A DNA stretch of 64,000 nt from Nereocystis luetkeana (lineage: Eukaryota; Sar; Phaeophyceae; Laminariales; Laminariaceae). The position numbers were made by a program, and so were the translations under genes. The notes below the pieces were generated by a model, which did not search any database, was not told where the DNA came from, and was given only the letters and a program-made list of their open reading frames with translations. Below, piece after piece: positions 47,283 to 58,614 of this stretch. Position 1 is the first letter of the stretch. Each line of letters starts with the position of its first letter. The stretch spans positions 1,012,501-1,076,500 of the forward strand of contig JARUPZ010000034.1 in NCBI GenBank assembly GCA_031213475.1, read 5' to 3'.

Positions 47283-47525
47283 ATGATATATAGAGTATCT
47301 ACTGCTGTAGATTGTGACCTGCCGCTATCAGATGATTGTTCAGGATCTGTATAGTACGGACCCAACTCAGGGAGCATGTCCTAGACCATGTAGGTTATAC
47401 GGCTCCCGTCTGGCGACATGAGCTAGCTCATACAGATCAGAAACTAATCTGCCCTGAAATACCTAGATCATGATATATCTGTAAAAGATCTGTAGATGAT
47501 CTATCTGCAGATGATATGTCCGACG
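47283..47525 (-). repeat. Family C repeat, reverse orientation
   Basis: Reads 'gagcatgtcctagaccatgt', 'ggctcccgtctggcgacatg', then 'agctagctcatacagatcag' and 'agatcatgatatatctg', the reverse complement of the usual landmark order. Confidence 0.75.
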
Positions 47526-47937
47526 TGTCTGTTCTTCCATCCCCCGGTACTCGCCTAGTTTCCGGTACACTGCTTGTCCCCCCCCCTGTTGAACGGAAAT
47601 TCGGGGGTTTCGAATCCTGGAAGGGATTTTTTCGGCGTCATACAAAATCCGTCGCGGAAAGCCCCCTCCTCTTACCCCCTCTAGCCTTGCTTCAGTTATC
47701 TCCGTGCTGGTGGGGGGGGGGGGGATTTATGCTCGAGGAAAAACGCAGTTTGACCCCTTGTTGGACCGCCCCTATACTATAAAACTACTATAGTAAGGCC
47801 AAAATAAGCCTTGATAAGCCCAAAAAAACAGTCTCCCGCCTAATAGCGTATCTGCAGGGAAGCCTCCCGGGACCTGAAAGGGGCAAAAGCTATGCTATGC
47901 CTGAGGTGGATAAGGCCAGGGGATTGGCGATTCGTGG
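47526..47937. other. No recognisable gene
   Basis: The 88-aa plus-strand frame at 47516-47782 contains a G run and has no splice context. Confidence 0.4.
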
Positions 47938-48045
47938 ACGCGGGGGGAAGGGGGTGTACCCGATAGGAGAGATGTACTCGATCTCATGCATGGCCGTAGT
48001 GGCATGGGGCCGGGAGGGGGGGGGGGGGGGGGGGGGGGGCAGCGG
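47938..48045 (-). repeat. Family D left module, reverse, with G tract
   Basis: 'cccgataggagagatgtact', 'cgatctcatgcatggccgta'. Here the homopolymer G run (about 48009-48039) sits on the other side of the module, next to 'catggggccgg', so this copy is rearranged. Confidence 0.7.
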
Positions 48046-48796
48046 ATGTTTCTGGCTCCAACCATTGGCGTTTTGTCAAGTACAGTAGTATAGCCCTACG
48101 AGTGGGAAATAGCCTGACAAGAACATGATACGGCTCACTTTTTGGGAAGACGCCTAAAGAAACTGGGCTAAGAACTCGCGTTGAACGGCGAGCGCTGCAC
48201 AAAAGCCTACGTACGGGTACACAACAAACAGCGTACGCTCGACGTTGTCTGAGGATGGTGCCACAAAAAGGTTTTCTAGTTATTTGCTCAGAGTAGGCGT
48301 CTTTTCTTGGGGAGGCCATACCGGATACCTGGTGCAGCATGCAGCATCAGCCTCGTCAAGCTCTCCGGGCTGGCTGCGACCCCCCTCTTTTATGACATGG
48401 CAAGAGCTAGCCTAACCAAGACAGGAAACAGCCATGGCAAAAACAAAACTAGCCATGGGCAAGTACTACTTGTAGCCCGGACAAGGAATGGCCACCACAG
48501 CGGACAGCCACGACACGAGCTGGCCATAGCACCCACAAGCAAGCTAACATACTCGCCGAGACAGGGTAGTACCGCGACGGCAGGGGCTAGCCCCGGGGAG
48601 CAATGGCCATGATGGGAACTATTAATAGCAACGAGGAGAAACAGCAACGACAAGAACTAACCATACCAGCAGCAGCTAAGCCACGGCAACAAGCAATAGT
48701 AACCAACACGAAAGGACAATGGCAGCACCGGCCGCATGAAGCCGCCGGGGCTCTGGTACTGCTGGGTTTTCCGCCGAGTCGCCACACCCCGGAACA
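48046..48796. other. AGCCATGG-type degenerate repeats, no gene
   Basis: 48430-48740 has frequent 'agccatggc', 'tggccac', 'agccacgac' and 'aacaaga' strings. Frames on both strands follow this composition. Confidence 0.5.
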
Positions 48797-49060
48797 AATA
48801 ATCGATTCCCACTCCACGATCTAGATCTTCCAGGGGCAGACCAATTCCCGACCTTGTACCATGCTTCAGCTCATCTTGCCGGGCCGGTTGGGACCGGCAT
48901 AGTCCGCGTGACCTAGCCTAGCGCACTTCTCCTGGGTCGGATCTGTACTGTTATGACAACCTCTCACAACGGAAGGCGGGGAACAAGATCATCTACCTGT
49001 AGATCATCAGCCGCAGACAGATCAGATAGATCATGACCTGTACGTACGAGGTGTGGGTTT
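48797..49060 (+). repeat. Family C repeat
   Basis: 'cgattcccactccacgatct', 'ccgggccggttgggaccggc', 'cgtgacctagcctagcgcac', 'gatcatctacctgtagatca'. Confidence 0.75.
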
Positions 49061-49144
49061 CCCACCACCGTGCACAAGGAAATTGTACGGCACGTCCGCA
49101 GCGACAAATACACCGCCCGTCCTTCTGTACCCTCACAATACCGT

Positions 49145-49240
49145 ACACCACACCACCTGGGATAGATACCACACCCCCTGGGATATATCACACACACCCT
49201 GGGATATATTAACACACACCCTAGGATAATTATCCGACCC
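49145..49240 (+). repeat. CCTGGGATA minisatellite
   Basis: Four units of about 23 bp: 'cacctgggatagatacca', 'ccccctgggatatatcac', 'accctgggatatattaac', 'accctaggataattatc'. Confidence 0.9.
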
Positions 49241-49275
49241 GATGTCCTCCAAAACAGGTATCAAGGCAACCTGAA

Positions 49276-49364
49276 CCCTTTTAGGACCGCAGTCCCGTTT
49301 GGGAGCAAATTACTTGAAATTTAAGTGGTTTGTCCCCCAAACGGGACTGCAGTTCCAAAAGGGT
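49276..49364. mobile_element. Family B hairpin MITE
   Basis: Arms 'aggaccgcagtcccgtttgg' and 'caaacgggactgcagttcc', with a conserved 'tacttgaaattta' loop side. Confidence 0.92.
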
Positions 49365-50399
49365 CAAGGGGCACACACAACGAAAATGGCGATCATGGAA
49401 ACGCCAGTAAACGTATGTACGTAGGCGTTTTTTTGCACTATTCCCGTTGTCGAGAAAATCAGCTCTAGTCTCAGTGACATTCATCGGAGGTGGTGTGCTA
49501 CAGTATCGCTAGCGCGCGGGCAGCGCCCGACGCACTCCGCGTCATTTTGGTCGCAAGTCTATAATCAAGCCAAAGGAGTTGTAAACCAATCGACCCTTCC
49601 TTGCACGATTGACGGGAGGAGCAAGTATAATCCCTCCGTTTTCCGCCAACAAGCAGGCCCTCTCGTATCACTGTCAAACGCGCTATGTCCCGTAGTTGCT
49701 TGATGATCCCCTGTCCGAACGCGATCTGCTAGCGACCGAATCGACGACAATTTTGGTTGATATCAATTCGTCCACGAGCGGCGCGAGAAGCCCAGAGCAG
49801 TGCGGGTAGCACTATGCCGCCCCCCCCCCGTGCCGCACCACTCCTAGCGCAGTCACTCGTACACCAATTTTTATCACCCCCCAATCACGAGTTGACCCTT
49901 GCGGTAATGATCACATTTCACTGTCAACGTTTCCCTCGGAAGTCCCGAGAGGGTTTCAACTGCTGCTGTAGAACGGCAGCGCTATGCTAAATATCTTAGG
50001 AGACCCCTCATGTAGGTTTCCCCATGAAAGTTCGGGTCAAGAGTGCTTGGCCGTTCCAACCACAAAGCGACGGAGCCCCCGGCCAGCGAGGACCCACGCA
50101 CTTCCGAGCCCAAGGGCTCGCCTCCCCGCTATCTCGCCCTCAAAACCCGCCCACCCTGCACTAAAAAAAACGCCTGTCCTGTACTTGAAACCCCAACTAG
50201 CCCGCACTTGGAAAAAATGCCTATGTCGCACTTGTAAATATGTTTACCCTCACCTGGAACACGCCTGTCTACACGTAAATGTATACGTAAGCAACAGGTA
50301 AGCAGGCAAAACGACTCCTGGAAACACCCACCTACAGTTACATACTGTAGTACGTCAAGATCAACAAGTAACCGTCTCAAGTGCGATACGATACCGGCA
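49365..50399. other. No recognisable gene
   Basis: Moderately GC-rich around 49740-50150, but frames on both strands are short and lack motifs or splice borders. Confidence 0.4.
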
Positions 50400-50760
50400 A
50401 ACGAAAAATCGATACCGTTTCGTTAGTCGACACATCGAAGATTATCGTTCAGTATAAGCATGAAAAAAGAGGGAATGCCAGGGGATGAGGACAAAACGCG
50501 CTCGATATTAATATCATACCAGTACGATATAGCACACAAGTTCGGTGTTTAGGTTTCTCGAATACTGATATTTCGATATTTCGAAAAATCGATATTTCTA
50601 CTCACAGAAAAGCGGTAATCCGATATGTCGAAAGTTCGGTATTTCACATACCGAAAAGCGATAATCCGATACTTCTATTCATTGAAAACCGATACTGCGA
50701 TGTATTCCAAACTTTGATATTTCGATCTGTCGAAAATTCGTATGTTTCCGACAGCCAAAA
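50400..50760. repeat. Degenerate TCGAAAATCGATATTTC repeats
   Basis: About 360 bp of 'gatatttcga', 'aaaatcgatatt', 'ccgaaaagcg' and 'taatccgata' strings that are partly self-complementary. Confidence 0.75.
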
Positions 50761-50784
50761 CTAAGATATACGCAACGAAAGTCG

Positions 50785-52802
50785 TTACGCATCTCGCTCC
50801 CAGGCGCCGCCTGCTACCGACTGCCCATAACCAGCTTTCCCGTTGTCCTTGGGCGGTGCCGCCTTACCCCACGCGTTGACTGTGACTGGGGTGGCATCAC
50901 CGCTCCCTCGAGGTTGATGAGCCTGCAGATCAGGCAGATTGTAGGGGGATATGGCACATGAGAGGCGAGTGTTGGGCGGGCAGGGGGGCGGGTGGCACTG
51001 CAGCACGCACGTTCTATGGGAAATGAATGCCACCTGCAGCAAGGTGTTTCCGACCACGCCGCTAAAAAAATCAAAATGAGGTGCGAGTAGTACGTTAAAG
51101 CCAAAACTATAAGCCCCACTAGCATCTTCATCTACACCATAGCACTATAATAATCACAATCACTGCTCTCACCATCGCTATAGTCACCTTCAACATCATC
51201 ACGCTACGCCCTACAAAAACAACACGTCAAAACAGGTCAAGGCACCACGGGTCGGGTCAAACCTCGCGGGTCAGGGCGGGTTGGGTCGGATCGGGTAGTG
51301 ACCAAACCCGACCCGTGAGCGCTAGAAAACCTCCTCTGAACCGACGCGACCCGACCCGTGAGATTTCAAAATCTGGCGATATACTAGCGTATTTTTTAGT
51401 ACAGGGGGCGTTCAGTCAAGGGCCAAATCGGTATTTTACTAGGGCCGTTAATCGGATCCGACTCACCCAACTGATCGGAGCATTCCACATCGGAATCGGA
51501 ATCCGTAAATATGGACGATGTTATATATTTCCGGCTAAACATCGGTAAAACATCGTCCCGATTGGCATATGACTCAAGTTAGAATTCAAGTCATATTTGT
51601 CGAAGAACAAGGTTTCACGCAAACGCCGGAATTCCCTCATGTATCGGGCATCGTCTGCGCCTATGCAGAAGCAATCTTTTAAATGTCGGCAGAAAACAGC
51701 CAATCCACAGTCCTATTTTTTTGGGGTGCAGTCCCGTTTTGTGGGCAAAGTACTCAAGAGTTTGACCAGTATGTCCCCAAAACGGGACTGCAGTTTGTTC
51801 TCTAAAGGTTAATCGAATACACCACACTGTTGTTATTAATAGTGCAGGTGGGCGGTCAGTCAAGCGGTCAAATCACGGTCTCCTATGTTTCATCGATACA
51901 GCGGCGCACTCAACCAACTCACCCACCCCGTCCACTCTCACCCCGCCCACCCTTCCATGCACAAACTCTTACCCCAACCGAACCCGACCTAGCCGAACCC
52001 AACCCAACCCAACCCAGCCCAGCCCAACTTACTCATATCTCGCTGCGACCACGACCAAGGCGAACCCACCCGCTCAGCCCATACAGCCTACCCACCCATC
52101 CATGGGCTGCCGCACCACAGCACAACCCAACTTGACCCAACTTAGCTCAGCCCAACCCGTCCCAACCAAGCCAAACCCAACCCGACCCAAACCAACCCAA
52201 CCGAGTAGGTTTAGCAATCTGGGAGAACGGATCTTTAGGGATGTTTTTGACTCGAAAAATGTGTCGCGTGGTCTGCACTTCGGAATCGTCGTCCGCAACT
52301 GAGAAATTTCCTGGTTCGATGCAAACGCGGCACAGCCGCGTTTATGGCGAGTTTAAGCCCGTTTTGGATGCGGCTGAGGTTTGGGGTCAGGGTTAGGGTT
52401 AGAGTCAGGGGTTGGGTTGGGTCTTCGCCCGTACCTTGATCCCAACAGGAACCAAAACGCCTGAACAGCATACCAACCTAAAGGCCCCTTCTCCAAGATT
52501 GTTAAAGGTCCTCACCCAACCCAACCCAACCCGGCCCAACCGAACCGAACTCAACCTAACCCAACTCAACCCAACCCGGCCCAACCGAACCGAACCGAAT
52601 CAAACCGAACCGAACCGAACTCAACTCAACTCAAACTCAACTCAAGACACAAACCTTCCAACCCCAACCTGACGGGCAGTCTTACCGTTCTTGTTCTTCT
52701 TTGTCGGACGTAAAGGGACGCCGCAACGAAGAGCACGATGAACACGGCGAACGCAATCCACGCGATCTGTTTCGTTTGGCTCACGGCCGCGGACACCGGC
52801 GC
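50785..52802 (-). CDS. C-terminal exons of a single-pass membrane protein
   Basis: I do not recognise the protein. Exon 52802-52686 follows a strong pyrimidine tract and 'gctgcag' acceptor and ends at a GTAAGA donor. It encodes QTKQIAWIAFAVFIV then LFVAASLYVRQRRTRT: a roughly 20-residue transmembrane segment followed by a basic, presumably cytosolic, stretch. The best in-phase next exon is 50922-50785 (acceptor 'gatctgcag'), encoding a polar Gly/Ala/Pro/Lys tail (SGDATPVTVNAWGKAAPP) ending GGAWERDA and a stop. An alternative acceptor at about 51032 would lengthen it. Upstream exons are not identified; the candidate start exon at 58196 may or may not belong to it. The intron holds repeats, including a family B element. 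Confidence is moderate for the membrane exon and lower for the join. Confidence 0.5.
51225..51370. repeat. GGGTCGGGT/CCCGACCC block
   Basis: 'gggtcgggtcaaacc' and 'gggttgggtcggatcgggta' are followed by 'aaacccgacccgtgag' and 'cgcgacccgacccgtgag'. Same type as 2690 and 19420. Confidence 0.75.
51719..51808. mobile_element. Family B hairpin MITE
   Basis: Arms 'gtgcagtcccgttttgtggg' and 'tccccaaaacgggactgcag'. The loop side is diverged ('agtactcaagagtttgacca'). Confidence 0.9.
51960..52645. repeat. AACCC/GAACC low-complexity tracts
   Basis: Two C-strand tracts (51960-52210 and 52505-52645) of 'acccaacccaaccc', 'aaccgaaccgaac' and 'aactcaactcaa' flank a TTAGGG-like GGGTT stretch (52375-52420). 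Not arranged as a telomere array. Confidence 0.75.
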
Positions 52803-53984
52803 CTGCAGCGAGCGAGAGGAGAGCGAGGGGAATATTTACAAAAAGCAAAAAAAAAAAACACTTAGCCTGAAACATCAAATGGCGTGGTCGAAATTCATTT
52901 TTGCAAGCCGTTTTGTGATATTTCGATTGCGCGGACTACGGGCTATGTTTGTTGTTAGTGCTGCCTACCTATCAGACACCGTTGATTTCGCACAGACTTG
53001 CAATCGGTCATATCATAGATCAGCGCTCGTTTTGTCTCAACAGCTGTAAGGGTGCTGGAGTCAAACCCTATTATATTTTTTCGGAAGGCTTTCCCTCGAC
53101 CAGAATATCATCCGAAAACACGCCTCCTTTGTTCGGTATCGGCCAACCTTTACCGTTCTGGAGGAATCAGCACCTTATCCACGGTATATTTGTCCCATCG
53201 GTCAAGTGCCACAGTTACACGTCCCGCAGGTTACATGGGTCGCTTTAAATATGATGTGTGTACAGAGTCATTCTACGGTGGAGATACCACCTTTAGGGTT
53301 TCCACACGACGCGTGCTGCGACAGGGGAGAGGGGTCGCAATGAGAGCCATTCTACGGTAGAAGTACCCCCATTTTTTTTGTAGACTCCTACCTCGGCCTT
53401 AAGGGAGCTCCATACCTCAACCCAAAAAAAGATTGTGAGAACAGCTGAAGGTGCGACCTGATGGACAATCCCAACGCCCAAGTTTGTCGCGAAAATAAAC
53501 GTAAAAAAAACTCTACAATAGGTGTATGCCAATAACACCGGGGTTAAAGAGGTATATTTCGGACGAATAGGGTGCACGTGTCTACACGGGGATGATCTAC
53601 TCGTACACGATCTGAGTGATCTATTATACATCTACAGGGTGTGGTCATGTTATCGCGTGTGTGGCCAGGTTGGCAAGCACACTGCACATCCTCTTGTATC
53701 TGATACGGTCGGTGCCATGGTACAGCACCGCTACGCCATCAGTGTAGCCCTTCCCTTTGGCCGTAGTAAAACAAAGTCGCTCGCTCACCAACAACCCCAG
53801 AAGAAGAACCGCTAACAGAGCCTCCGCCATGGCTCAATTATAGCGTACCCTCCTCGAGGGCACTCCTCTTCCCTCGACCTTTCGCGAAAACACACACCCG
53901 TTCCCCCGCACGATTGCGGCACGAAAAAAAGCGCTCAACTCAGTTTCGCTCCTGTCAGCTCCGCTCCGCTCCTCTCCGCCCACT
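52803..53984. other. No recognisable gene
   Basis: Plus-strand frames 52738-53049 and 53052-53360 are shadows or random. A string 'tttttcggaaggctttccct' at about 53082 recurs near 55590 and at the very end of the window, hinting at another low-copy repeat. Confidence 0.4.
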
Positions 53985-54120
53985 CCGATCCTCTCCGATT
54001 CTCTCCGATTCTCTCGGATTCTCTCGGATTCTCTCGGATTCTCTCGGATTCTCTCCGATTTCTCTCCGATCCCGTCTTCGATTCTCTCCGATCTTCCCCA
54101 CTCCACTCCACTCCACTCCA
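53985..54120 (+). repeat. 10-bp minisatellite CTCTCGGATT
   Basis: About eight units of 'ctctcggatt' or 'ctctccgatt', with the C/G variant units at the edges and pure units in the middle. Followed by four 'ccact' repeats. Confidence 0.92.
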
Positions 54121-54529
54121 CTAGGCGTAGGCGAACGACCCACTCCCCCCCCCTCCCAGGACCGCTGCCGTTTTTTGCCCTAGTCAGAAAAAAAAGATGC
54201 CGATACTCTGCTGTAACACTGTAACAGGTGGGCAAACGAGGCAAAGGGGGGCGAGCCAGGCGTTACTACAGCGATCACCTCGACGAAAAAAAGGGAGCAC
54301 CGCGGCAACTACTGTGTTGTGTCGTTAGGGTCCATCTTAACGGGGACTTATTATTTTTTTCAGTTCGTTTTTTTGTTTTTTTTTCTAATCTGATTTGCAT
54401 CTAATTGGCCGAAGAGAGAACGACCAAGCAGGCAAATTAGAAACATTGAATTTGAGTGAAAAGTCTTTTGGGACTTTTTTCGTGTGATTTTTTTAGTTTC
54501 AATTTGGAATTGGGAGTTCCTCGGTCTTG
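54121..54529. other. No recognisable gene
   Basis: Mixed and T-rich sequence between the 10-bp minisatellite and the GC-rich island. Confidence 0.4.
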
Positions 54530-55060
54530 ACGTAGCATGTTCATGGTGGGTCAACACCCTCGGTGGAGTCTGGGGCGATTCTTGGCCTCTTCGGTGACCA
54601 CGATCGAGGCGATAAAACGCAAACCTCAACGAGAGGTGACCGGAGCAATAGCCGCGCCCACGCCCACACACCATAGCACATCGTACCCCGGCGGTGGCGC
54701 CTCAAAAGTAATCATGGCGGCCGCAATCTCAATTTTTCGGCCTGCTCGATTGGCCGACAATCGCGTCGAAAACCGAGCAAACGAGCAAAAAAACGGGGGA
54801 TACGCTCGAGACCTCGATAGCTGCATCACCGCTGCTGTTCCGCACGTGGCGCTTGAGGGCTTCCTCCGCCCACCCAAGACACCATGAGAGTGATAGCTTC
54901 CTATCCTGCGCGACCAAAAAGAAAAAGAGGCTGGCGGCGGCGCGCACGCGGCAGCGCAAACCTTCGCTCTCGTCTACGCTCCTCGCTGTTTGTCGGCGGG
55001 GCGTTGTGTGACGCGGTGCGTTTACTCCGAACCATTTTTTTATTGACAATTAATACGCCG
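54530..55060. other. GC-rich island with overlapping frames, strand unresolved
   Basis: Plus-strand 116-aa frame (54537-54887) and minus-strand frames (54626-54877, 54729-55049) overlap. The minus strand offers an acceptor 'gtcgcgcag' at about 54905, followed by LGWAEEALKRHVRNSSGDAA. The plus strand offers GGYARDLDSCITAAVPHVAL. The composition contrasts with the AT-rich flanks, as at known exons here. Probably at least one exon or a promoter region; I cannot choose. Confidence 0.3.
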
Positions 55061-55157
55061 TTCCCCGGTAGGACACAAACACGTTTTTTTTTTCTTTCCG
55101 AAATCAAATTAAAATTCATCGAAATTAAAAGTTTATTTCCAAATAGCGTTCCCCGTT

Positions 55158-55252
55158 AACCCCTTTAGCACCGCGCTCCCATATGTGGGGATAATTCGCT
55201 CTAATTATAGGTAGTTTGTCCCCAAAACGGGACTGGGGTCCTAAAAGGGTTA
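55158..55252. mobile_element. Family B hairpin MITE with TTAA ends
   Basis: Bounded by 'ttaacccctttagcaccg' and 'ggggtcctaaaagggttaa'. The left arm has diverged ('gctcccatatgtgggg') while the right arm is conserved. Confidence 0.9.
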
Positions 55253-55850
55253 AGATGGGCCCTCAGACCTCAATGAAAAAACGGAGCGCGCGGCAGCGGC
55301 TTGTGTGGCCTCGTGGGGCGGGCACAGCAATCGGAGACAAATATGGCGTGTTACCATAGGAGATAGGGGGATACCTGTTCAATATGATGCATCGTGGGTT
55401 CCGATTACTATTGCCCCCCCTGTTGATGTGTGGCTTAATCGCCACCCGACTGGAAACAATAAGCCGTCAAGGCCAGCCAAGAGCGTTGAGTGTGCTCAGG
55501 GTAGGGTGCGATAGTTTTTCGGCGTTTTTGGTAGCTTTCTCGGTGACGACTTCGTGCTTAGTGCTAAAACTCGAACGTTTTGTGTTTCAGGAAGGCTCTC
55601 GCCACCAGATCTTTCCGAAAACACCTTGCTATTCGGTTCACGTTCGGAATTAGCAACCTTCCCCTTGAGGAAAAAAAAACGAGCGCTGAAAAAACGATCG
55701 CACCTACCTCTGTGGGGACTGAACGCTCTTTGCGGAGGTCCACACTACGTGTACAGTGACGCCTCTTGCCATCTTAGTTCCGACAATTTTTCCAGGCGGT
55801 CGGGGTTAAGGGTAGGAGTACGCTTGCAAAATCCAAGTTTTTCAGACTAC
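55253..55850. other. No recognisable gene
   Basis: The plus-strand frames 55384-55653 and 55554-56114 have no supporting motif; the latter runs into family C. Confidence 0.4.
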
Positions 55851-56010
55851 CGACAGATCATCTACGGTTCTAATCTACAGATCATCTGCAGATCATTCTC
55901 ACTTCAAGATATAGATATTCCGGGGCTGGTGGATAGATATACCTGGTACGTGGTTTGTATGATCTACCTCGTGTTGACGGGTGGGAACAATCTTCTACCA
56001 GGGCCATCGC
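55851..56010 (+). repeat. Family C repeat, partial
   Basis: 'accgacagatcatctacggt', 'acagatcatctgcagatcat', 'tgtatgatctacctcgtg', 'gacgggtgggaacaa'. A TACCTGGTA sits inside at 55940. Confidence 0.7.
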
Positions 56011-56519
56011 AGTATCCCCCGCAGCTTTGCATAGACAAAGTCCTCGACCTCACGGTGCCGTCGTTATTTCAACATCATAGCAGGGTGCATGTGATCCATC
56101 GCATACGTAGTTGAACAATAGTGTACATCTGGTAATGCCTGGTAAAATGCCTGGTGGGCGGATATAGTATGCACCTTCTTGATTGAGCACGTGGGCCGTA
56201 CACATTATTGTGCCACAGGAACAGGTACTATTGAACGAGATAAGATACACCTGGTACCCTGGGTACCTGCTACATGAGAGGTACGTCGTGTGTTGAACTT
56301 TACGTCGTTGATCTGCCGACGCTTACATACTAGGATGCAGGATAGGCCCGACAAAAATAAAGGCCTAATCTGAGCCAAGCCTTAGGCCCCCAGTGCGACC
56401 CCTACCTTGCATAACCTTGAACGTATAATATGCTATTATATCGGATTCAGTGCACCGCTCGCCGCGGAGTACATTTTCTCAGCACATTTTATTAATGCCT
56501 AATGTTCTTGCTAGCTTGT
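56011..56519. other. No recognisable gene; CCTGGTA-rich
   Basis: Several one-base variants of the 9-mer lie close together at 56127-56160 and 56251-56275. Confidence 0.4.
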
Positions 56520-56629
56520 TAATGCGGGAGACCATAGTAAACAGGACCAAATATTGTTGGAAAAAATAAGTAAATATATAGATATTTGTGTGTACCATAG
56601 GTCCTATTTACTATGGCCCCCTGTAATAG
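56520..56629 (-). mobile_element. Family A MITE
   Basis: Starts 'aatgcgggagaccatagtaa' and ends 'ctatggccccctgtaatag'. Confidence 0.88.
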
Positions 56630-56826
56630 TTGCCTTTTTTCACATGTGGGCCTATCTACTGCTGTACCCTACATGCTACCAAGTACCTGCTACCTGCCAC
56701 CTGGTTCGTAAGTACGTACTGGTACGTACGTACCTGGTGCACAATTATATAGTCGCGCCACAGGTCGGCAACCCCCACTCTTTCCGGAAATGTAAGGACC
56801 ATTTTGACATGCGTATTGCTGACTAT

Positions 56827-56922
56827 TAACCCTTTTAGAGCCGCAGTCCCGATGTGGGGACAAAGTACTTGAAATTTGAGTGGATTGTCCCCAAAATGAG
56901 ACTGCAGTTCTGAAAGGGTTAA
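56827..56922. mobile_element. Family B hairpin MITE, full length with TTAA ends
   Basis: 'ttaacccttttagagccgca' at one end and 'tgcagttctgaaagggttaa' at the other; the element is palindromic through its whole length. Confidence 0.93.
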
Positions 56923-57119
56923 TACGACTTACGAACACGTTCCAATATTTCCGTGTATGGTGGTTCATGCGTCTCGTTCTGTATTGCCTCTTCATACTTG
57001 TTGACTACCGCTGCGGGCGGGAAGGGTCGACGCCTGTGACCACGGCTTGTCCAGAAGATCGCTGAGGGTAAAACCTCCTGAGTGTGTTTCTTTTTTCCAT
57101 CCCATTTTGTGTATATTAG

Positions 57120-57665
57120 GGGTGTTTACCCGACGAGTACCCACCCGTCTTAAATGGGTACCTGCCAACTTTGGGGGAAAAATACCCGGGTATATACCCG
57201 TTTAACTGCGGCTACCCGTGTCACACCCGGGTATCCGTCTAAGAGCCGGGTACCCGAGCGCACGGGGCACGAATACTCGGCGAGTATGGAGTGTTACCCG
57301 CGTCCATGATAAGTATGAGCTATTGATAGCCGGGTCATACTCGCGAGTACCCGGGAAATTGGGAAAGGAGTAAAACCTCTATTAATAGCGAGGTGTGATA
57401 TGTGAGGCATGAGACAGCATTTTCGCTTTGAAGAGGGCTTGTTCGAGAATATATGCACCAAATACTATTAATACCCAGCGGACGTGATTTAGGGGATGAT
57501 AAGTTGCCACCGCTGGGACTTCCAAGGTAAATCAACGGGTACCCGGGTACTCGGGCCCCAAAATACTGAGCGAGTATGAAGTACTACTCATACTCGTGAT
57601 GGGTATTATTCGTAGCGAGACGGGAAATACTCGCGAGTACCCGGGTAATTGGCAAAGAGGTAACA
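57120..57665. repeat. GTACCCGGGTA palindromic repeat region
   Basis: Dense 'tacccgggta', 'gggtacccg' and 'gcgagtacccggg' strings. 57265-57370 and 57560-57665 are a diverged direct duplication ('gcgagtatg.agt', 'tactcgcgagtacccggg', 'aattgg.aaag'). Confidence 0.8.
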
Positions 57666-58023
57666 CACCTCGGACAGATAATCGATTCTCCCACAGTTCA
57701 TGAACTTAGGCCACTTCTTATGCAGTCTGAAAGTAGGATTGAAAAAGGCGGTTTCCGATCGGTTATTTTTCCGACTGGATTGCGACTAGCTACCCTTCTT
57801 ATCGTCCGTCGGATCGAATATACAGTTTTAAAAGTTTTTGTGTGTTTTTCTGGAGACCAGGAGACGCTTGATGTAAGTGAGTGGGTGTAGCTTGACCACT
57901 GATGTGGCACCGAGAAAAAAGGGTAGGGTAGACGGAAGTCGGTTCCAAGTTGCTTCGCCGTAATGCCGGTGGGATCAGAGAGGTCTTCATCCTCCAGCAC
58001 CACCTGCGCCCAACCACACATAC
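57666..58023. other. Region 3' of the candidate start exon
   Basis: A minus-strand stretch QVVLEDEDLSDPTGITAKQL follows a 'ggcgcag' acceptor at about 58002. It is an alternative exon to the one called at 58024-58196. No further support. Confidence 0.3.
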
Positions 58024-58196
58024 ATGCTGATGTCTCGCTCCTCCCTCGAGCAGCGTGTGAGCTTCACACGCGGGGCGCTCTCCTCCATCTCGTCCTCGAG
58101 GCCATCAAGACGCTGGGTTTCTTCGACAGTCGCCAAAGCTACAGCCAGCGCAGCAGTTGGCAAAAGGTCATCATCGATACCGCACACTGCGGCCAT
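58024..58196 (-). CDS. Candidate first exon of a minus-strand gene
   Basis: I do not recognise it. From an ATG at 58196 it reads MAAVCGIDDDLLPTAALAVA, then TVEETQRLDGLEDEMEESAP and SREERDIS, and meets a consensus GTATGT donor at 58023, leaving phase 2. The Glu/Asp/Lys/Leu content and the heptad-like LATVEETQRLDGLEDEMEE would suit a helical or coiled segment. The following exon is not identified. It may be the 5' end of the membrane-protein gene whose last exons lie at 52802-50785, but 5 kb of unresolved sequence separates them. Confidence 0.35.
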
Positions 58197-58614
58197 CGGG
58201 TGCTGTCACGTGCTGCTGACGGACTTAGATGAGGAGATATCACGCTGACTCGAGCCGAGCAGCAGCAGAAGTGACAGCAGCCAAGCCAGCGTCGCCGATG
58301 TTGTGGTGTAGGGTTGTGTCGTATGTCGTGTTGTTGTGTGGGTGTGTGATACTCGTACGAGTATGCGGCTGGACTTTCTAACATTTCCGACGCACGAATC
58401 CGACTGACGAGTTGGATCGGAAATATCAGTTTTTTCGACTGTCTGGTCTAGTTGGAAATCATAATCGTTTTTTTTTATTGAAAAGGCGCTTTTTCAACTG
58501 CATAAGATTGCCATTTTTTGTCTCCAGTTTCAATCCTAGTTTCCGACTGCATAAGAAGTGGCCTTATACAGCCAGTAGATATTTCAAGGCAGATTTATTC
58601 TCGATAGTGTACTA
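58197..58614. other. No recognisable gene
   Basis: GT-rich 58300-58350, then unique sequence. Could contain the upstream region of the minus-strand candidate exon. Confidence 0.4.

Noticed and set aside
51960-52645. Telomeric or interstitial telomere array
   Set aside because: AACCC and GAACC units are irregular and interspersed. There is no sustained TTAGGG or TTTAGGG array.
54000-54075. CRISPR-like array
   Set aside because: Direct 10-bp repeats have no spacers; it is a minisatellite in a eukaryotic genome.
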